In this document: piece after piece, positions 51,196 to 60,060 of the stretch
How positions within the stretch are numbered: the stretch's first letter is position 1
Layout of the letters: the number at the start of each line of letters is the position of its first letter
Source: Deinococcales bacterium
GTDB lineage: Bacteria; Deinococcota; Deinococci; Deinococcales; JAAFIG01
DNA length: 64,000 bases
Assembly: GCA_013298595.1 (NCBI GenBank)
Contig: JAAFIG010000015.1
Span: forward strand, 1-64,000
Reading direction: 5' to 3'
Position numbers and translations under genes: made by a program
The notes under the pieces: model-generated
What the model was told of the DNA's origin: nothing
The model's input: only the letters and a program-made list of their open reading frames with translations
Databases searched by the model: none

Positions 51196-51672
51196 ATGAC
51201 CGAAACCGAACTCGAGACAATGCTTGGTTTAGCCTTCCTCGAGAATCATCCGCGTATCGAAATTATTCAGGGTTTAGCCAGAATTGCTCAAGCCTTACCC
51301 GATACTAGTATGAAAAAAGTTGTTCTGAATAGCATGCAATTTGTGTATCTACCCGAAACAGATTTTATCATTCACTACTCGAGTACCGATTACATTTGGA
51401 TTGCTTTGGAAAAGTTTTGCCAGCAAAGCGCTAATCGTAGTTTTGCCAGCATGAAAACTCGAGATTTTACTGAATTAAAAACCGATATGGAAAACCTGAT
51501 TGAAGCTCTGGAAAATGCGTGGCGACACAAACAAACTTCTGCTGCAACACCTGCGGTTCAACTTGCTCTCGAGTGGTTACGCGAAGCTGTTTTTGGGCGT
51601 AATTTAAACATTGCCGAGCGTGCTGTACTGCGCGGATTGTATAATCGTGAACGCGAATTGCGTGCTTCTTAA
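51196..51672 (+). CDS. Hypothetical helical protein, 158 aa
   Basis: A soluble all-helical protein I do not recognise: TELETMLGLAFLENHPRIEI, then IQGLARIAQALPD and ENLIEALENAWRHKQTSAAT. It ends with AERAVLRGLYNRERELRAS. No signal peptide or motif. It is transcribed in the same direction as the phosphofructokinase-rsmA pair 57 bp downstream, and a separate leaderless promoter is visible for that pair. Confidence 0.6.
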   Translation: MTETELETMLGLAFLENHPRIEIIQGLARIAQALPDTSMKKVVLNSMQFVYLPETDFIIHYSSTDYIWIALEKFCQQSANRSFASMKTRDFTELKTDMENLIEALENAWRHKQTSAATPAVQLALEWLREAVFGRNLNIAERAVLRGLYNRERELRAS

Positions 51673-51717
51673 AAAGTTTTTACACCTCGAGAGCAGTTTG
51701 GGTATCTGATAAACCGT

Positions 51718-51723
51718 TATACT
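51718..51723 (+). promoter_or_regulatory. Leaderless -10 box (TATACT) for the phosphofructokinase-rsmA pair
   Basis: TATACT overlaps a CTCGAG and lies 6 nt before ATG 51730. Confidence 0.55.
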
Positions 51724-51729
51724 CGAGCT

Positions 51730-52656
51730 ATGATTCACACCATCACTTTAAACCCGACCCTCGATTTAACGTATATGGTCGAAGCTTTCCATACTGATGA
51801 CACTGTGCGTGCTCATACGGTCTACCGTGCCCCTGGAGGCAAGGGCATTAACGTCTCGAGGCTCTGTAACCGCATTGGTCATCCAACTGTTGCTTTGGGC
51901 TTCCTAGCGGGTGGTACGGGCTTAGAAGTGGCGCGTTTACTCGAGGATGAAGGGGTCAACACTTGGTTTACGCCTCTTGAGCAAGGCGAAACCCGCACCA
52001 ATCCAATTATTCAAGCCAACAGCGGCGAGCATTTACGGGTTTCTGGACTTGGTCCTGTAGCAGATGCTCGAGCTGTGCAAAGTTTACGCGATGGTGTGTT
52101 TGCCCTGCGCCCCCCAGATTGGTTATTGGTAAGTGGCTCGAGATTAAAAGGCACACCACAAGATTTTTACACAGGTATTATCGAAGAAGCCAATGCCCAA
52201 GGCATTAAAACTGTTGTAGATGCCGATGGTGCTGAACTCGAGCATGGTATTGCCTCGGGCGCAAAACTAATTAAACCTAATCGCCACGAACTCGAACGAT
52301 TGCTTAAACGCCAATTACCAACCGTGCTAGATGTGTTAAGTGCTGCTAAAGAAGTGCTGAAACAAGGTGTGCAAATCGTGGCTGCCTCGATGGGTGGAGA
52401 TGGCGCATTACTGGTCAGCCAAGAATACGCTTACCATGCAAAACCACCAGCTATCCAAGCAGGCAGTGCTGTTGGCGCAGGTGATAGCTTCCTTGCGGGT
52501 TTACTAGCAAAACTTGCCGACGGACTCGAGCCAAAAGCAGCACTGCGTTTTGCCATTGCCTGCGGTAGTGCCACTGCCAGCGTACCAGGGTCACAACTCG
52601 GTCATCTCGAGTTAATTCAAAGCCTTGAACCACGCGTTGAACTCGAGGAACTATGA
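51730..52656 (+). CDS. PfkB-family 1-phosphofructokinase/tagatose kinase
   Basis: 308 aa. PfkB signatures: MIHTITLNPTLDLTYMVEAF (typical FruK/LacC start), GGKGINVSRLCNRIGHPTVA (PfkB signature 1), IKLIKPNRHELERLLKRQLP, and the catalytic GAGDSFLAGLLAKLADGLEP (signature 2, Asp base). It phosphorylates fructose-1-phosphate or tagatose-6-phosphate using ATP. No PTS or deoR regulator is adjacent, so the exact substrate is open. It overlaps rsmA by 4 bp. Confidence 0.9.
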   Translation: MIHTITLNPTLDLTYMVEAFHTDDTVRAHTVYRAPGGKGINVSRLCNRIGHPTVALGFLAGGTGLEVARLLEDEGVNTWFTPLEQGETRTNPIIQANSGEHLRVSGLGPVADARAVQSLRDGVFALRPPDWLLVSGSRLKGTPQDFYTGIIEEANAQGIKTVVDADGAELEHGIASGAKLIKPNRHELERLLKRQLPTVLDVLSAAKEVLKQGVQIVAASMGGDGALLVSQEYAYHAKPPAIQAGSAVGAGDSFLAGLLAKLADGLEPKAALRFAIACGSATASVPGSQLGHLELIQSLEPRVELEEL

Positions 52657-53477
52657 GTGCACCATTGTATTCCCCTGCTCGAGTCAAAGAATTACTTGAG
52701 AAATACGGTTTACGAGCCACTAAAAGCCTTGGGCAGAATTTTTTAATAGACGGTAATGCACTGCGTTTTATGGTTGAAGCCAGTGGTACAACAGCGTATT
52801 CGGATGTGCTCGAGGTCGGACCTGGGCTGGGTGTGCTAACACATGGACTTGCCGAGACAGGAGCGCGAGTGACTGCCCTCGAGAAAGATACGCGGCTTGA
52901 AGCCGTTTTAACCGAAACCCTAGCTGATGTTCCCAATGCCAAAGTGATTTTTACCGATGCTCTCGAGTGGGATTACAGCCAATTACCCAATAATTCGATT
53001 CTTTGTGCAAATTTGCCATATTACATTTCGACTGCTTTAATTACCAAGTTTCTCGAGTCTCAAAAATTTTCGCAACTCACTTTTTTAGTGCAACGCGAAG
53101 TCGCTGAACGGCTCGAGGCAGCTCCAGGACAAGATGGCTATGGTTTCCTTGGTGCTGTGGTCAGTTTGTACGGCTCGGCAAAACGATTGCGCGATGTCAG
53201 CAAAAACTCTTTTTACCCCATTCCAGATGTCGTCTCGAGTATCGCACAAATAAGTGTTCGATCAGGCGCAAAACCCGCCAAAGGCATGATTCAAGTACTC
53301 GAGGCTGCTTTGCACCATCGGCGAAAAACCATTCGCAATAATTTGCGCTTAGCCAAATACTCAGATGAACAAATCGAAGCCGCTTTATTACATGCAAAAC
53401 TCGAGCCAGCTGCTCGGGGCGAAGATATTCCACTCGAGCAAATTGCTTTACTGGCAGCTACTTTGCATCCAGCGTAA
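52653..53477 (+). CDS. rsmA: 16S rRNA (adenine(1518)-N6/adenine(1519)-N6)-dimethyltransferase
   Basis: 274 aa KsgA/RsmA. SAM-binding motif SDVLEVGPGLGVLTHGLAET, then VTALEKDTRLEAVLTE, catalytic ILCANLPYYISTALITKFLE (N-L-P-Y) and the C-terminal helical domain HHRRKTIRNNLRLAKYS. KSLGQNFLIDGNALRFMVEA at the N-terminus is the standard opening. It dimethylates two adenines near the 3' end of 16S rRNA during 30S assembly. Translationally coupled to the kinase gene. Ends 2 bp before deoD, convergently. Confidence 0.96.
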   Translation: MSAPLYSPARVKELLEKYGLRATKSLGQNFLIDGNALRFMVEASGTTAYSDVLEVGPGLGVLTHGLAETGARVTALEKDTRLEAVLTETLADVPNAKVIFTDALEWDYSQLPNNSILCANLPYYISTALITKFLESQKFSQLTFLVQREVAERLEAAPGQDGYGFLGAVVSLYGSAKRLRDVSKNSFYPIPDVVSSIAQISVRSGAKPAKGMIQVLEAALHHRRKTIRNNLRLAKYSDEQIEAALLHAKLEPAARGEDIPLEQIALLAATLHPA

Positions 53478-53478
53478 A

Positions 53479-54204
53479 TCAGAGTTTTTTCTGGGCATCT
53501 AATAAAACAATTGCCTCAAGTGCTGTTTCAATCATGGTGCTCACACCACGTTTCAGTACGTCATCAGCGACCAAATTTTCATCGCCAATGTAATTGGACA
53601 CCGCCACAATCGCACCACTCTCGAGTCCGCGTAAACGTGCCACGGTAAACACTGCGCTGGATTCCATCTCGAGTCCGAGCACACCTCGAGTGTCATATAA
53701 CCCTCGGGCTTCTTCGGCTGTGACACCATAAAAAGCATCATCAGAAGCAATTAAACCAACCGTATGGACGGCTTTTTTGGCAGTTGCGGCTTGCTCGAGG
53801 GCACGAATAACTCGGTAATCGGCAATTGGGCAATGGTTACCTTCGCCAAGGTACTGCTGGGTTGTACCATCTCTGGCAAGAGCAGCTTGAGCAATAACTA
53901 AATCTGTAGGGTTCAGATTTGGGCTTGTACCACCACACGTTCCAATGCGGATCACCAATTTCGCACCAAGCATGGCAAGTTCTTCAACTGTAATAGCAGC
54001 ACTGGGGCAACCCATCATTGTGGTTTGCACAGAAACTCGGATACCTTTATAAGTACCAGTAAAACCTAGCATGCCACGATGCTCGGTATAAAGTTTGGCA
54101 TCCTCGAGATAGGTTTCAGCAACGAATTTAGCTCGGTTAGGATCGCCTGGTAAAAGAACATATGAGGCGACATCACTGGGTTCGGCACGTAAATGAATCG
54201 GCAT
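53479..54204 (-). CDS. deoD: Purine-nucleoside phosphorylase (DeoD type)
   Basis: 241 aa, phosphorolysing purine nucleosides. YVLLPGDPNRAKFVAETYLE (phosphate-binding Gly-Asp-Pro and Arg), MMGCPSAAITVEELAMLGAK, VIRIGTCGGTSPNLNPTDLV, and the nucleoside site VLGLEMESSAVFTVARLRGL (M-E-S/M) with NYIGDENLVADD near the end. It works with hpt in purine salvage. Uridine phosphorylase is a closely related alternative. TAGACT sits 6 nt before the ATG. Confidence 0.92.
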   Translation of the reverse strand: MPIHLRAEPSDVASYVLLPGDPNRAKFVAETYLEDAKLYTEHRGMLGFTGTYKGIRVSVQTTMMGCPSAAITVEELAMLGAKLVIRIGTCGGTSPNLNPTDLVIAQAALARDGTTQQYLGEGNHCPIADYRVIRALEQAATAKKAVHTVGLIASDDAFYGVTAEEARGLYDTRGVLGLEMESSAVFTVARLRGLESGAIVAVSNYIGDENLVADDVLKRGVSTMIETALEAIVLLDAQKKL

Positions 54205-54210
54205 AAACCC

Positions 54211-54216
54211 AGTCTA
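54211..54216 (-). promoter_or_regulatory. Leaderless -10 box (TAGACT) for deoD
   Basis: TAGACT on the minus strand, 6 nt before ATG 54204. Confidence 0.5.
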
Positions 54217-54293
54217 CTACGGGATGTGTCACAAAGAACTTATCTCGAGCACCCATTGATTTGTCGTAGTAGCGCTATTAGCGAAAAATCTCG

Positions 54294-54299
54294 TAAACT
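54294..54299 (+). promoter_or_regulatory. Leaderless -10 box (TAAACT) for cax
   Basis: TAAACT, 6 nt before ATG 54306; the intervening AGGGGA could also act as a Shine-Dalgarno. Confidence 0.4.
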
Positions 54300-54305
54300 A
54301 GGGGA

Positions 54306-55409
54306 ATGTTGAATTGGTTACTGATTCTAGTCCCGATAGCGTTTATTCTCGAGTTTTTTGTTCACCCTGGGGATATGTGGATATTTATTGTCTCTGCTGC
54401 CGCTATTTTGCCACTCGCAGGTTTAATGGGTAAAGCCACAGAAGAACTTGCAGCGCGAACAGGCGCGACCATTGGTGGCTTGCTCAATGCTACTTTTGGT
54501 AATGCTACAGAGTTAATTATTGCGTTTTTTGCTTTGTCGGCTGGTAAATTTGATGTGGTTAAAGCCAGTATTACAGGGAGTATTATTGGCAATTTGCTTT
54601 TGGTGTTGGGCTTGGCTTTATTTTTAGGTGGTTTAAAGTACCCAAAACAAACTTTTAGTCGTGACAGTGCTGGTACTGCTGCTAGTTTATTGGTCATTAG
54701 TGTGATTGCTTTTCTGGTTCCTGCATTATTTGATGTAACCGAAAAACAATTTGGTATCTCGAGTGATCAGATAAAAATTGATGATAATAATTTGGCTTTG
54801 GGTGTTTCGTTTGTATTGCTAGCATTGTATGTAGCCAATATCATTTTTACACTTATTACTCATAAAGATTTGCTTTCCACTGCCGATGAAGCTGCTGAAG
54901 AACACCATAAACCTGAGTGGAGTATTCCTGTTGCCATTGGTGTTTTATTAGGTAGCACTGTACTGGTTGGTTTTATGTCAGAATTCTTGGTCGGTAGCAT
55001 TGAAGGCTTCACTAAAACATTTGGGTTATCCGAATTCTTCGTTGGTTTAATTATTATTCCTATTGTTGGTAATGCCGCCGAGCATGCCAGTGCTGTGGTT
55101 TTTGCCATGAAAAACCGTATGGAATTGGCTGTTACTATTGCTGTTGGTAGTACTATCCAAGTCGCACTTTTAGTTGCACCTATCCTCGTTATTTTATCTT
55201 GGGTAATTGGCAAACCAATGGATTTAGTGTTAAACAACCCACTCGAGATTGTTACCCTAATTGGCGCAGTACTAATTGGTAACAGTGTCACAAGGGATGG
55301 CGAAACCAATTGGCTCGAGGGATTTATGTTACTTGGTGTTTATGCCATTCTGGCAATTGCGTTTTTCTTTTTACCAAATGCTCCTGGTGGGATACCAGGT
55401 CATGGTTAG
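54306..55409 (+). CDS. cax: Calcium/proton exchanger (CaCA superfamily)
   Basis: 367 aa with about 11 membrane segments. The two alpha-repeats are clear: LLNATFGNATELIIAFFALS (repeat 1, G-N-A-T-E) and IIPIVGNAAEHASAVVFAMK (repeat 2, G-N-A-x-E), each providing the acidic ion-binding residue. Loops contain ISSDQIKIDDNNLA and a hydrophilic DEAAEEHHKPEW segment. It exports Ca2+ in exchange for protons. Followed 75 bp later by a tRNA gene. Confidence 0.93.
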   Translation: MLNWLLILVPIAFILEFFVHPGDMWIFIVSAAAILPLAGLMGKATEELAARTGATIGGLLNATFGNATELIIAFFALSAGKFDVVKASITGSIIGNLLLVLGLALFLGGLKYPKQTFSRDSAGTAASLLVISVIAFLVPALFDVTEKQFGISSDQIKIDDNNLALGVSFVLLALYVANIIFTLITHKDLLSTADEAAEEHHKPEWSIPVAIGVLLGSTVLVGFMSEFLVGSIEGFTKTFGLSEFFVGLIIIPIVGNAAEHASAVVFAMKNRMELAVTIAVGSTIQVALLVAPILVILSWVIGKPMDLVLNNPLEIVTLIGAVLIGNSVTRDGETNWLEGFMLLGVYAILAIAFFFLPNAPGGIPGHG

Positions 55410-55482
55410 GGCTTGCAAAAACCAGAATCGTGTGCAACAATCCCAAAGCTCGAGGGTAGGTGTAGGTGTACTCAGGTTTCTC

Positions 55483-55559
<77 letters not shown>

Positions 55560-55564
55560 CATCA

Positions 55565-55600
55565 GGAACGCAAACCCGAAGATTTGCGTTCCGCTTTTTT
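55565..55600 (+). terminator. Rho-independent terminator after tRNA-Val
   Basis: GGAACGCAAA (55565-55574) and TTTGCGTTCC (55583-55592) form a 10-bp stem around an 8-nt loop, followed after GC by TTTTTT (55595-55600). Confidence 0.93.
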
Positions 55601-55630
55601 AGGGCATCTACAACTTGTAGAATAAATGAG

Positions 55631-55654
55631 TGACTTGATTTGCTTTTCAATCCG
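55631..55654. repeat. 24-bp direct repeat, left copy
   Basis: Starts TGACTTGATTTGCT and ends AATCCG. It recurs at 56564-56587 with two differences, and the right copy abuts the P450 remnant. The pair flanks the frameshifted pseudogene. Confidence 0.7.
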
Positions 55655-55812
55655 AATCTCATTAGACAAACCCTTGGGCAAAATTAAGAATTAAGACAAT
55701 AGCCTTTGATGCTAAGCTAAGACTCACTGTGCGACTGTGAATTGCTGCTCGATCGGTACAATAAATCATGATTCGACATTTTTTTGTTGCCCTCGTCTTT
55801 CTCTTGTGCTAA

Positions 55813-55916
55813 GTATCTCACGCTTTCATTTTAGAATTTTCAAAAAACGGCAATTCTGTTCTTGCTCGTAAAATAGCACCTTGCGGGCTACTCGCGCTCA
55901 TTACAGCGTGAGATAC
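55813..55916. repeat. Long stem-loop with 12-bp perfect arms
   Basis: GTATCTCACGCT (55813-55824) and AGCGTGAGATAC (55905-55916) are exact inverted copies around an 80-nt interior that contains smaller self-complementary parts (GAATT, GCGGGCTACTCGC). It could be a small mobile repeat or a structured RNA; no gene lies here. Confidence 0.6.
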
Positions 55917-55939
55917 ATCACCCTTACTCCTTTTAGTCG

Positions 55940-55972
55940 GAAATATTTTAGCAAAAAACTCTAAAATATTTC
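55940..55972. repeat. 12-bp inverted repeat, A+T-rich
   Basis: GAAATATTTTAG (55940-55951) and CTAAAATATTTC (55961-55972), loop of 9 nt, immediately before the pseudogene frame at 55977. Possible operator or transcript end. Confidence 0.6.
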
Positions 55973-55976
55973 AGGG

Positions 55977-56535
55977 ATGTACTTAGCTGCTGGCGTTGGT
56001 CAGGTGATACGCTGGCAAAATTTAACTATTCGTCACACTGAAATCCATTATCAATTTGAAAATAAAACCCGTGTGGAAGTCCTGAACGCTCGAGGGCGTG
56101 TGCTAGCGACCATGACTCAACCCATGACCAGTACTAAGGTCAAAGACTGGACAGGTTATGGTGTGCCTGAACTCGAGCTAAATGGTTGTACAGGTGGGGT
56201 ACATTGCTGCACCATCTTGGCAAGTTCTCGAGCGAACTAAAACGGGTGTTCATAACCTGTTTACTTTTGATGTTGGTAATTTTGGCAACCTCGAGACAAT
56301 GCAGTTAGATACAGATTCAAAACTTGAGTTGGTTGGGTCGTCTGATATGCTGGCATACTTTGCTGGTGGTTATGCGTATTCTCCATCGGTGAGTGTGGTC
56401 TTTGATTGGAATGGTTCAAAGTACGAATTGGCTTCTCAACGCTTTCCAAAGGTGCTGCTGAAAAAAGCTCAAGAATCTTGGCGTAATTACTCGAGCCACA
56501 AATTTAGTACTTCCCAAACACCAGTTTTAGTATAA
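55977..56535 (+). pseudogene. Frameshifted remnant of a secreted beta-propeller-like protein
   Basis: Two overlapping frames continue one another. The first ends with DWTGYGVPELELNGCTGGVH, then CCT; the second resumes at about 56215-56225 with WQVLERTKTGVHNLFTFDVG, then GNFGNLETMQLDTDSKLELV and SDMLAYFAGGYAYSPSVSVV. Intact relatives read D-(G)-x-G-V-P-E-L ... G-G-x-H-C-C-T and later D-x-D-x-D-x-x-x-E-L in one frame. One inserted or deleted base near 56220 explains the break. The N- and C-termini also look short, so I call it a pseudogene. Confidence 0.7.
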
Positions 56536-56563
56536 ATCGTTTTACTCAATTGAACAGGTTCCA

Positions 56564-56587
56564 TGACTTGATTTGCTCTTTAATCCG
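56564..56587. repeat. 24-bp direct repeat, right copy
   Basis: Second copy of the 55631-55654 repeat; it overlaps the 3' flank of the P450 remnant and may mark a recombination point. Confidence 0.65.
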
Positions 56588-56691
56588 CGTGGCACCAAAG
56601 CCGAAGCCCAACGCAGTTCTTCGGCTTTGACCGCGAGCCGCAAATTCGGCAAGCGTTCAAACAGGACTTGAAAAGCGGTGTTCGCCTCGAG
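56585..56691 (-). pseudogene. C-terminal remnant of a second cytochrome P450 gene
   Basis: Translated on the minus strand it gives LEANTAFQVLFERLPNLRLA, then VKAEELRWASALVPRG, matching the end of the intact P450 (LEASTSFQVLFERLPNLRLA, then VKPEELRWTAGLVPRG) at 58685-58791. About 90 of 107 bases agree by eye, without gaps. It lies just past the MFS stop and has no heme-binding part, so a former second P450 gene has been lost except for its tail. Confidence 0.85.
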
Positions 56692-56714
56692 CTAGGTGTT
56701 TTTGAACGATAATT

Positions 56715-58556
56715 TCAGAGGACGATGTGGTCGGTTCGGGTGGTTTTGCGCAACGGAATTTCCGGCATGAACAACGTGATCAAAAACCCGAGCAGGATGA
56801 TCAAACTACTGATGCGGTAAATGCCGCTGATTGCCTGCGTGAACGCCTGCTTGCTGGCTTGCTCGAGCCGATTAATGCCCTGGAGCAAAACGGTTTTTGT
56901 GCGCTCCATATTCTCGAGCACTTTGCTCAGGATGGCTTCGCGCTTGGCGTTGGGTGCTTCGCCTGCCAGGATCGCTTGCAAGATCGGTTTGAGTTCCGTG
57001 GGCGTTTGCGGATTGTTGAGAAGTGCCTGTGCACTGCTGCTGTCGTTTTCGCTGTCACTGTCGCGGAGGGCTGTGAGCAATTGTTGTTGCGTCTTGCTCG
57101 CCTGTTCAATGTTGCGTTTGACCGCCGCGAAATCCAGATTGCCGAATGCTGGCTGCTGGTTGCTATTCAGTTGCGCTTTCAGTTCTGCGGGCAGGCTGTT
57201 CATCGCTTGCGCCATGTTGCTTTGCATGCCAGCGGTCAGGCTCGAGGCGAAGATTGTGCCGATCACGGCCAGGCCAACCGTGCCGCCGAGTTGCTGGAAG
57301 AAGTTGACGCTGGCGGTGGCGACACCGGTTTTTTCGCTCGGCAGTGCGTTTTGTACTGCCAGGCTATACAAGGCTCCCGATGCGCCCAATCCCAAACCAA
57401 TCACGATCATTTTGATTGACACCTCGAGTTGATTCGATTCGCTCGAGAGCGTGAAGCCCATGATCAGAAATCCGACGAACATGATCAGCAAACTGCCGAG
57501 CATCACGGGTTTGTAGCGTCCGTAGCGGGTGGTCAGGATGCCGGAGACAATCGAACTGACGATCAGGCCAAAGGTCATCGGTGTGGTGGTCAACCCGGCG
57601 AGTGTGGCGGACAATCCCACCACGTTGACCATGAACAACGGCAGGAAAACGAAGGCGGCAAAGAACGCCGATTGCAGCACGAAGCCTGCCAGGTTGCCAA
57701 AGGCGAAGGTTCGGTTTTGGAACAGGTTCAGGTCCAGCAGCGGGTCTTTGGCGTGACGTTCGGTGATCAAAAAGGCGATCAGGCCCACGACGAATACAGC
57801 GAACATACCAATGATCTGCCATGAAGTCCAAGCGAACGCCGTCTGACCAGGTTGAGGCTCGCTGCTGCCCAAACTGAGCGCTAACAACAGTGGCACGACC
57901 GAAACGATCAACCAGATCGCGCCCGCGAAATCGATGGGACCTCGAGCCGTTGCGGGTTTGACGAACGGCATGCGCGTACCAATGAACGTCAGGGCGATAG
58001 CTCCCAAGGGAATGTTGATGAAGAAGACCCATTTCCAGCCAAACGAATCGGTGATCCACCCGCCCAAGAGCGGCCCGAGGATGCTTGAGAGACCGATGAT
58101 GCCTGCGAGTGCACCGTTGATTTTGCCGCGTTCGGCGGGCGGGTACAGGTCGGCGACGATGGCGAATGCGGTGGTCAGCAGTGCGCCCGCGCCGAGTCCT
58201 TGAATGGCGCGAAAGCCGATCAGTGAGGTGGCATCCCAGGCCAGGCCGCACAGCAACGATCCGACTAAGAACAGCAGCACACCAAAGACCATGATCGGTT
58301 TGCGTCCGTACAGATCGCCGAGTTTGCCGTAGATGGTCACAACCACGGTGCTCGAGACGAGGTAGGCGATGGTCAGCCAGGTGTACAACGACGCTGGAAT
58401 CCCCAGGCTTTTTTGAATCGCCGGGCCTGCCGTGGCGACGATGGTTTGGTCGAGTGCGGCCAAGAGCAGCGCGAGGATCATGCCGATCATGGTCATCAGT
58501 CGCGCTTGGTTACTGATGGCTGGCGTGTCTATTGGTGTTGGTGTGGTGCTGGTCAT
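56715..58556 (-). CDS. DHA2-family (EmrB/QacA-type) 14-TM drug exporter
   Basis: 613 aa. Motifs: LAALDQTIVATAGPAIQKSL (D1 motif of DHA2), GKLGDLYGRKPIMVFGVLLF (loop 2-3), FRAIQGLGAGALLTTAFAIV and GPLLGGWITDSFGWKWVFFI (motif C). Fourteen membrane segments, with a long cytoplasmic C-terminal insert rich in Gln (AQLNSNQQPAFGNLDFAAVK). It exports drugs or metabolites with proton import. SD GGGGAG before the ATG, unlike the leaderless majority. Downstream in transcription of the P450 gene, so it may export a P450 product. Confidence 0.92.
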   Translation of the reverse strand: MTSTTPTPIDTPAISNQARLMTMIGMILALLLAALDQTIVATAGPAIQKSLGIPASLYTWLTIAYLVSSTVVVTIYGKLGDLYGRKPIMVFGVLLFLVGSLLCGLAWDATSLIGFRAIQGLGAGALLTTAFAIVADLYPPAERGKINGALAGIIGLSSILGPLLGGWITDSFGWKWVFFINIPLGAIALTFIGTRMPFVKPATARGPIDFAGAIWLIVSVVPLLLALSLGSSEPQPGQTAFAWTSWQIIGMFAVFVVGLIAFLITERHAKDPLLDLNLFQNRTFAFGNLAGFVLQSAFFAAFVFLPLFMVNVVGLSATLAGLTTTPMTFGLIVSSIVSGILTTRYGRYKPVMLGSLLIMFVGFLIMGFTLSSESNQLEVSIKMIVIGLGLGASGALYSLAVQNALPSEKTGVATASVNFFQQLGGTVGLAVIGTIFASSLTAGMQSNMAQAMNSLPAELKAQLNSNQQPAFGNLDFAAVKRNIEQASKTQQQLLTALRDSDSENDSSSAQALLNNPQTPTELKPILQAILAGEAPNAKREAILSKVLENMERTKTVLLQGINRLEQASKQAFTQAISGIYRISSLIILLGFLITLFMPEIPLRKTTRTDHIVL

Positions 58557-58656
58557 GGTTCTCCCCTATGGTGGTGCAGGCAACACCTGACCGACGGCCA
58601 GGATGTGCGCCTCTGGCCGAGGGTCTGGAGTTGTGGGTGAGGTCAAAGCTCGAGGT

Positions 58657-59880
58657 TCAGAACTTGATCGGCATGGCTTGCAACCCGCGTGGCACGAGTC
58701 CCGCAGTCCAACGCAACTCTTCGGGTTTGACCGCCAGGCGCAAATTCGGCAGGCGTTCAAACAAGACTTGAAACGAAGTGCTCGCCTCGAGTCGCGCTAA
58801 TGGCGCACCGACGCAGTAATGAATGCCCTGTCCGAAACCGACGTGTTTGTTGCTGGCACGGTCCAAAATCAATTGGTCGGCCTGCTCAAATTTGCGTTCA
58901 TCGTGATTGGCAGAACCAATCATCGCAAAGACAGAATCACCTCGAGAAATCTTGGTGCCAGAGACTTCGTAATCCTCGCGGGCGTACCTCGGGGTGGCGA
59001 TCAGCACTGGCGGCGCGAAACGCACCAGTTCTTCAACGGCGGATTTCATCAATGCCGGTTCGGTTTTCAAACGCTCGAGTTGATCTGGGTTGTTCAGCAG
59101 TGCCAGCGTGCCATTGGCGATCAAACCGCTGGTGGTTTCGTGACCGGCGGACAACAAAATGCCCGCCATGCCGACGAGTTCATCCTCGGATAAGCTCGAG
59201 TTTTCGCTTTCGGCTTTGACCAGCATGGTCGCCAGGTTGTCGCCGGGATTCTCGCGGTAATGGCGGAAGAGTTTGCGCAGGTAACCGACCATGCTGTACA
59301 TGCTCGGCATCGCCATGATCGCTTCGATGGGTTTACCGATGTTGGTCATGGTTTTGGACCAGTGATGGAACTTGTCGCGGTCTTTTTCGGGAACGCCCAG
59401 CATGTCGCAAATCACGACCAACGGAATTTCCACGGCGAAATCGCGCACCAAATCCATCTCGCCTTTTTGTTCGGCCTTGTCGATCAATTGATGCGCCAAC
59501 TCGTGAACTCGGGTTTGCATCTGCGCCATCAAACGCGGCAAGAACGCCTGGTGAATCAATGACCGCAAGCGCGTGTGGTCGGGCGCGTCGGTGTCCAGCA
59601 GATTGGTTTGTATCGCTTTGACAAATCCTGGCAGTGGCGCTCCACGGTGCGGCTTGTCCGGGGTGGCGGTGTTGGCTTTGTTTTTCACCAGCCGTTCGTC
59701 TTTGAGGCCCTGCTCGACATCGTCGTAACGGGTCAGCAGCCAAGCTCGACCGACCATCGTTTTGACGGGGACGACAGGTCGTTCATCGCGCCACCGTTTG
59801 AAGGTCGGGAACGGATCGGCACGAAATGCTGGCGAGGTGATGTCGGTGGGGTCGAGGGTTGCGGTGGCTAAGGTGGTCAT
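58657..59880 (-). CDS. Cytochrome P450
   Basis: 407 aa soluble bacterial class I P450. I-helix LLSAGHETTSGLIANGTLAL (A-G-x-E-T), K-helix near AVEELVRFAPPVLIATPRYA (E-x-x-R), and the heme loop GFGQGIHYCVGAPLARLEA with the Cys ligand. Its N-terminus has no membrane anchor. It would oxidise a small molecule with electrons from a ferredoxin that is not encoded here. SD AGGAG precedes ATG 59880. It lies between the MFS exporter and a dehalogenase-like lipoprotein in a G+C-richer block. Confidence 0.94.
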   Translation of the reverse strand: MTTLATATLDPTDITSPAFRADPFPTFKRWRDERPVVPVKTMVGRAWLLTRYDDVEQGLKDERLVKNKANTATPDKPHRGAPLPGFVKAIQTNLLDTDAPDHTRLRSLIHQAFLPRLMAQMQTRVHELAHQLIDKAEQKGEMDLVRDFAVEIPLVVICDMLGVPEKDRDKFHHWSKTMTNIGKPIEAIMAMPSMYSMVGYLRKLFRHYRENPGDNLATMLVKAESENSSLSEDELVGMAGILLSAGHETTSGLIANGTLALLNNPDQLERLKTEPALMKSAVEELVRFAPPVLIATPRYAREDYEVSGTKISRGDSVFAMIGSANHDERKFEQADQLILDRASNKHVGFGQGIHYCVGAPLARLEASTSFQVLFERLPNLRLAVKPEELRWTAGLVPRGLQAMPIKF

Positions 59881-60060
59881 GGTGGCTCCTATTCAAGATG
59901 GGTGGAAAGTAGAAAGTTCAAAGTGCCGTGAGGCTCGAGACGTTCAGGCTTGGAAAATCAGCGCGAGAATTGAGTGTGCGTGTCGTAATGTTAACCCGAT
60001 CCAGTTTTGACTTGTGCGGTTGTTGACCAAGAACACTCGAGCAATCTGTGCTGCTTCGTT

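Noticed and set aside
56727-57432. Two plus-strand frames of over 200 codons opposite the exporter C-terminus
   Set aside because: Antisense composition artefacts: Cys/Arg/Gln-rich, with no start signal or homology.
57364-58251. Long alternative minus-strand frame (295 codons) inside the DHA2 exporter gene
   Set aside because: It is out of frame with a well-conserved exporter, rich in Arg/His and without any domain; long shadow frames are expected in the G+C-richer block.
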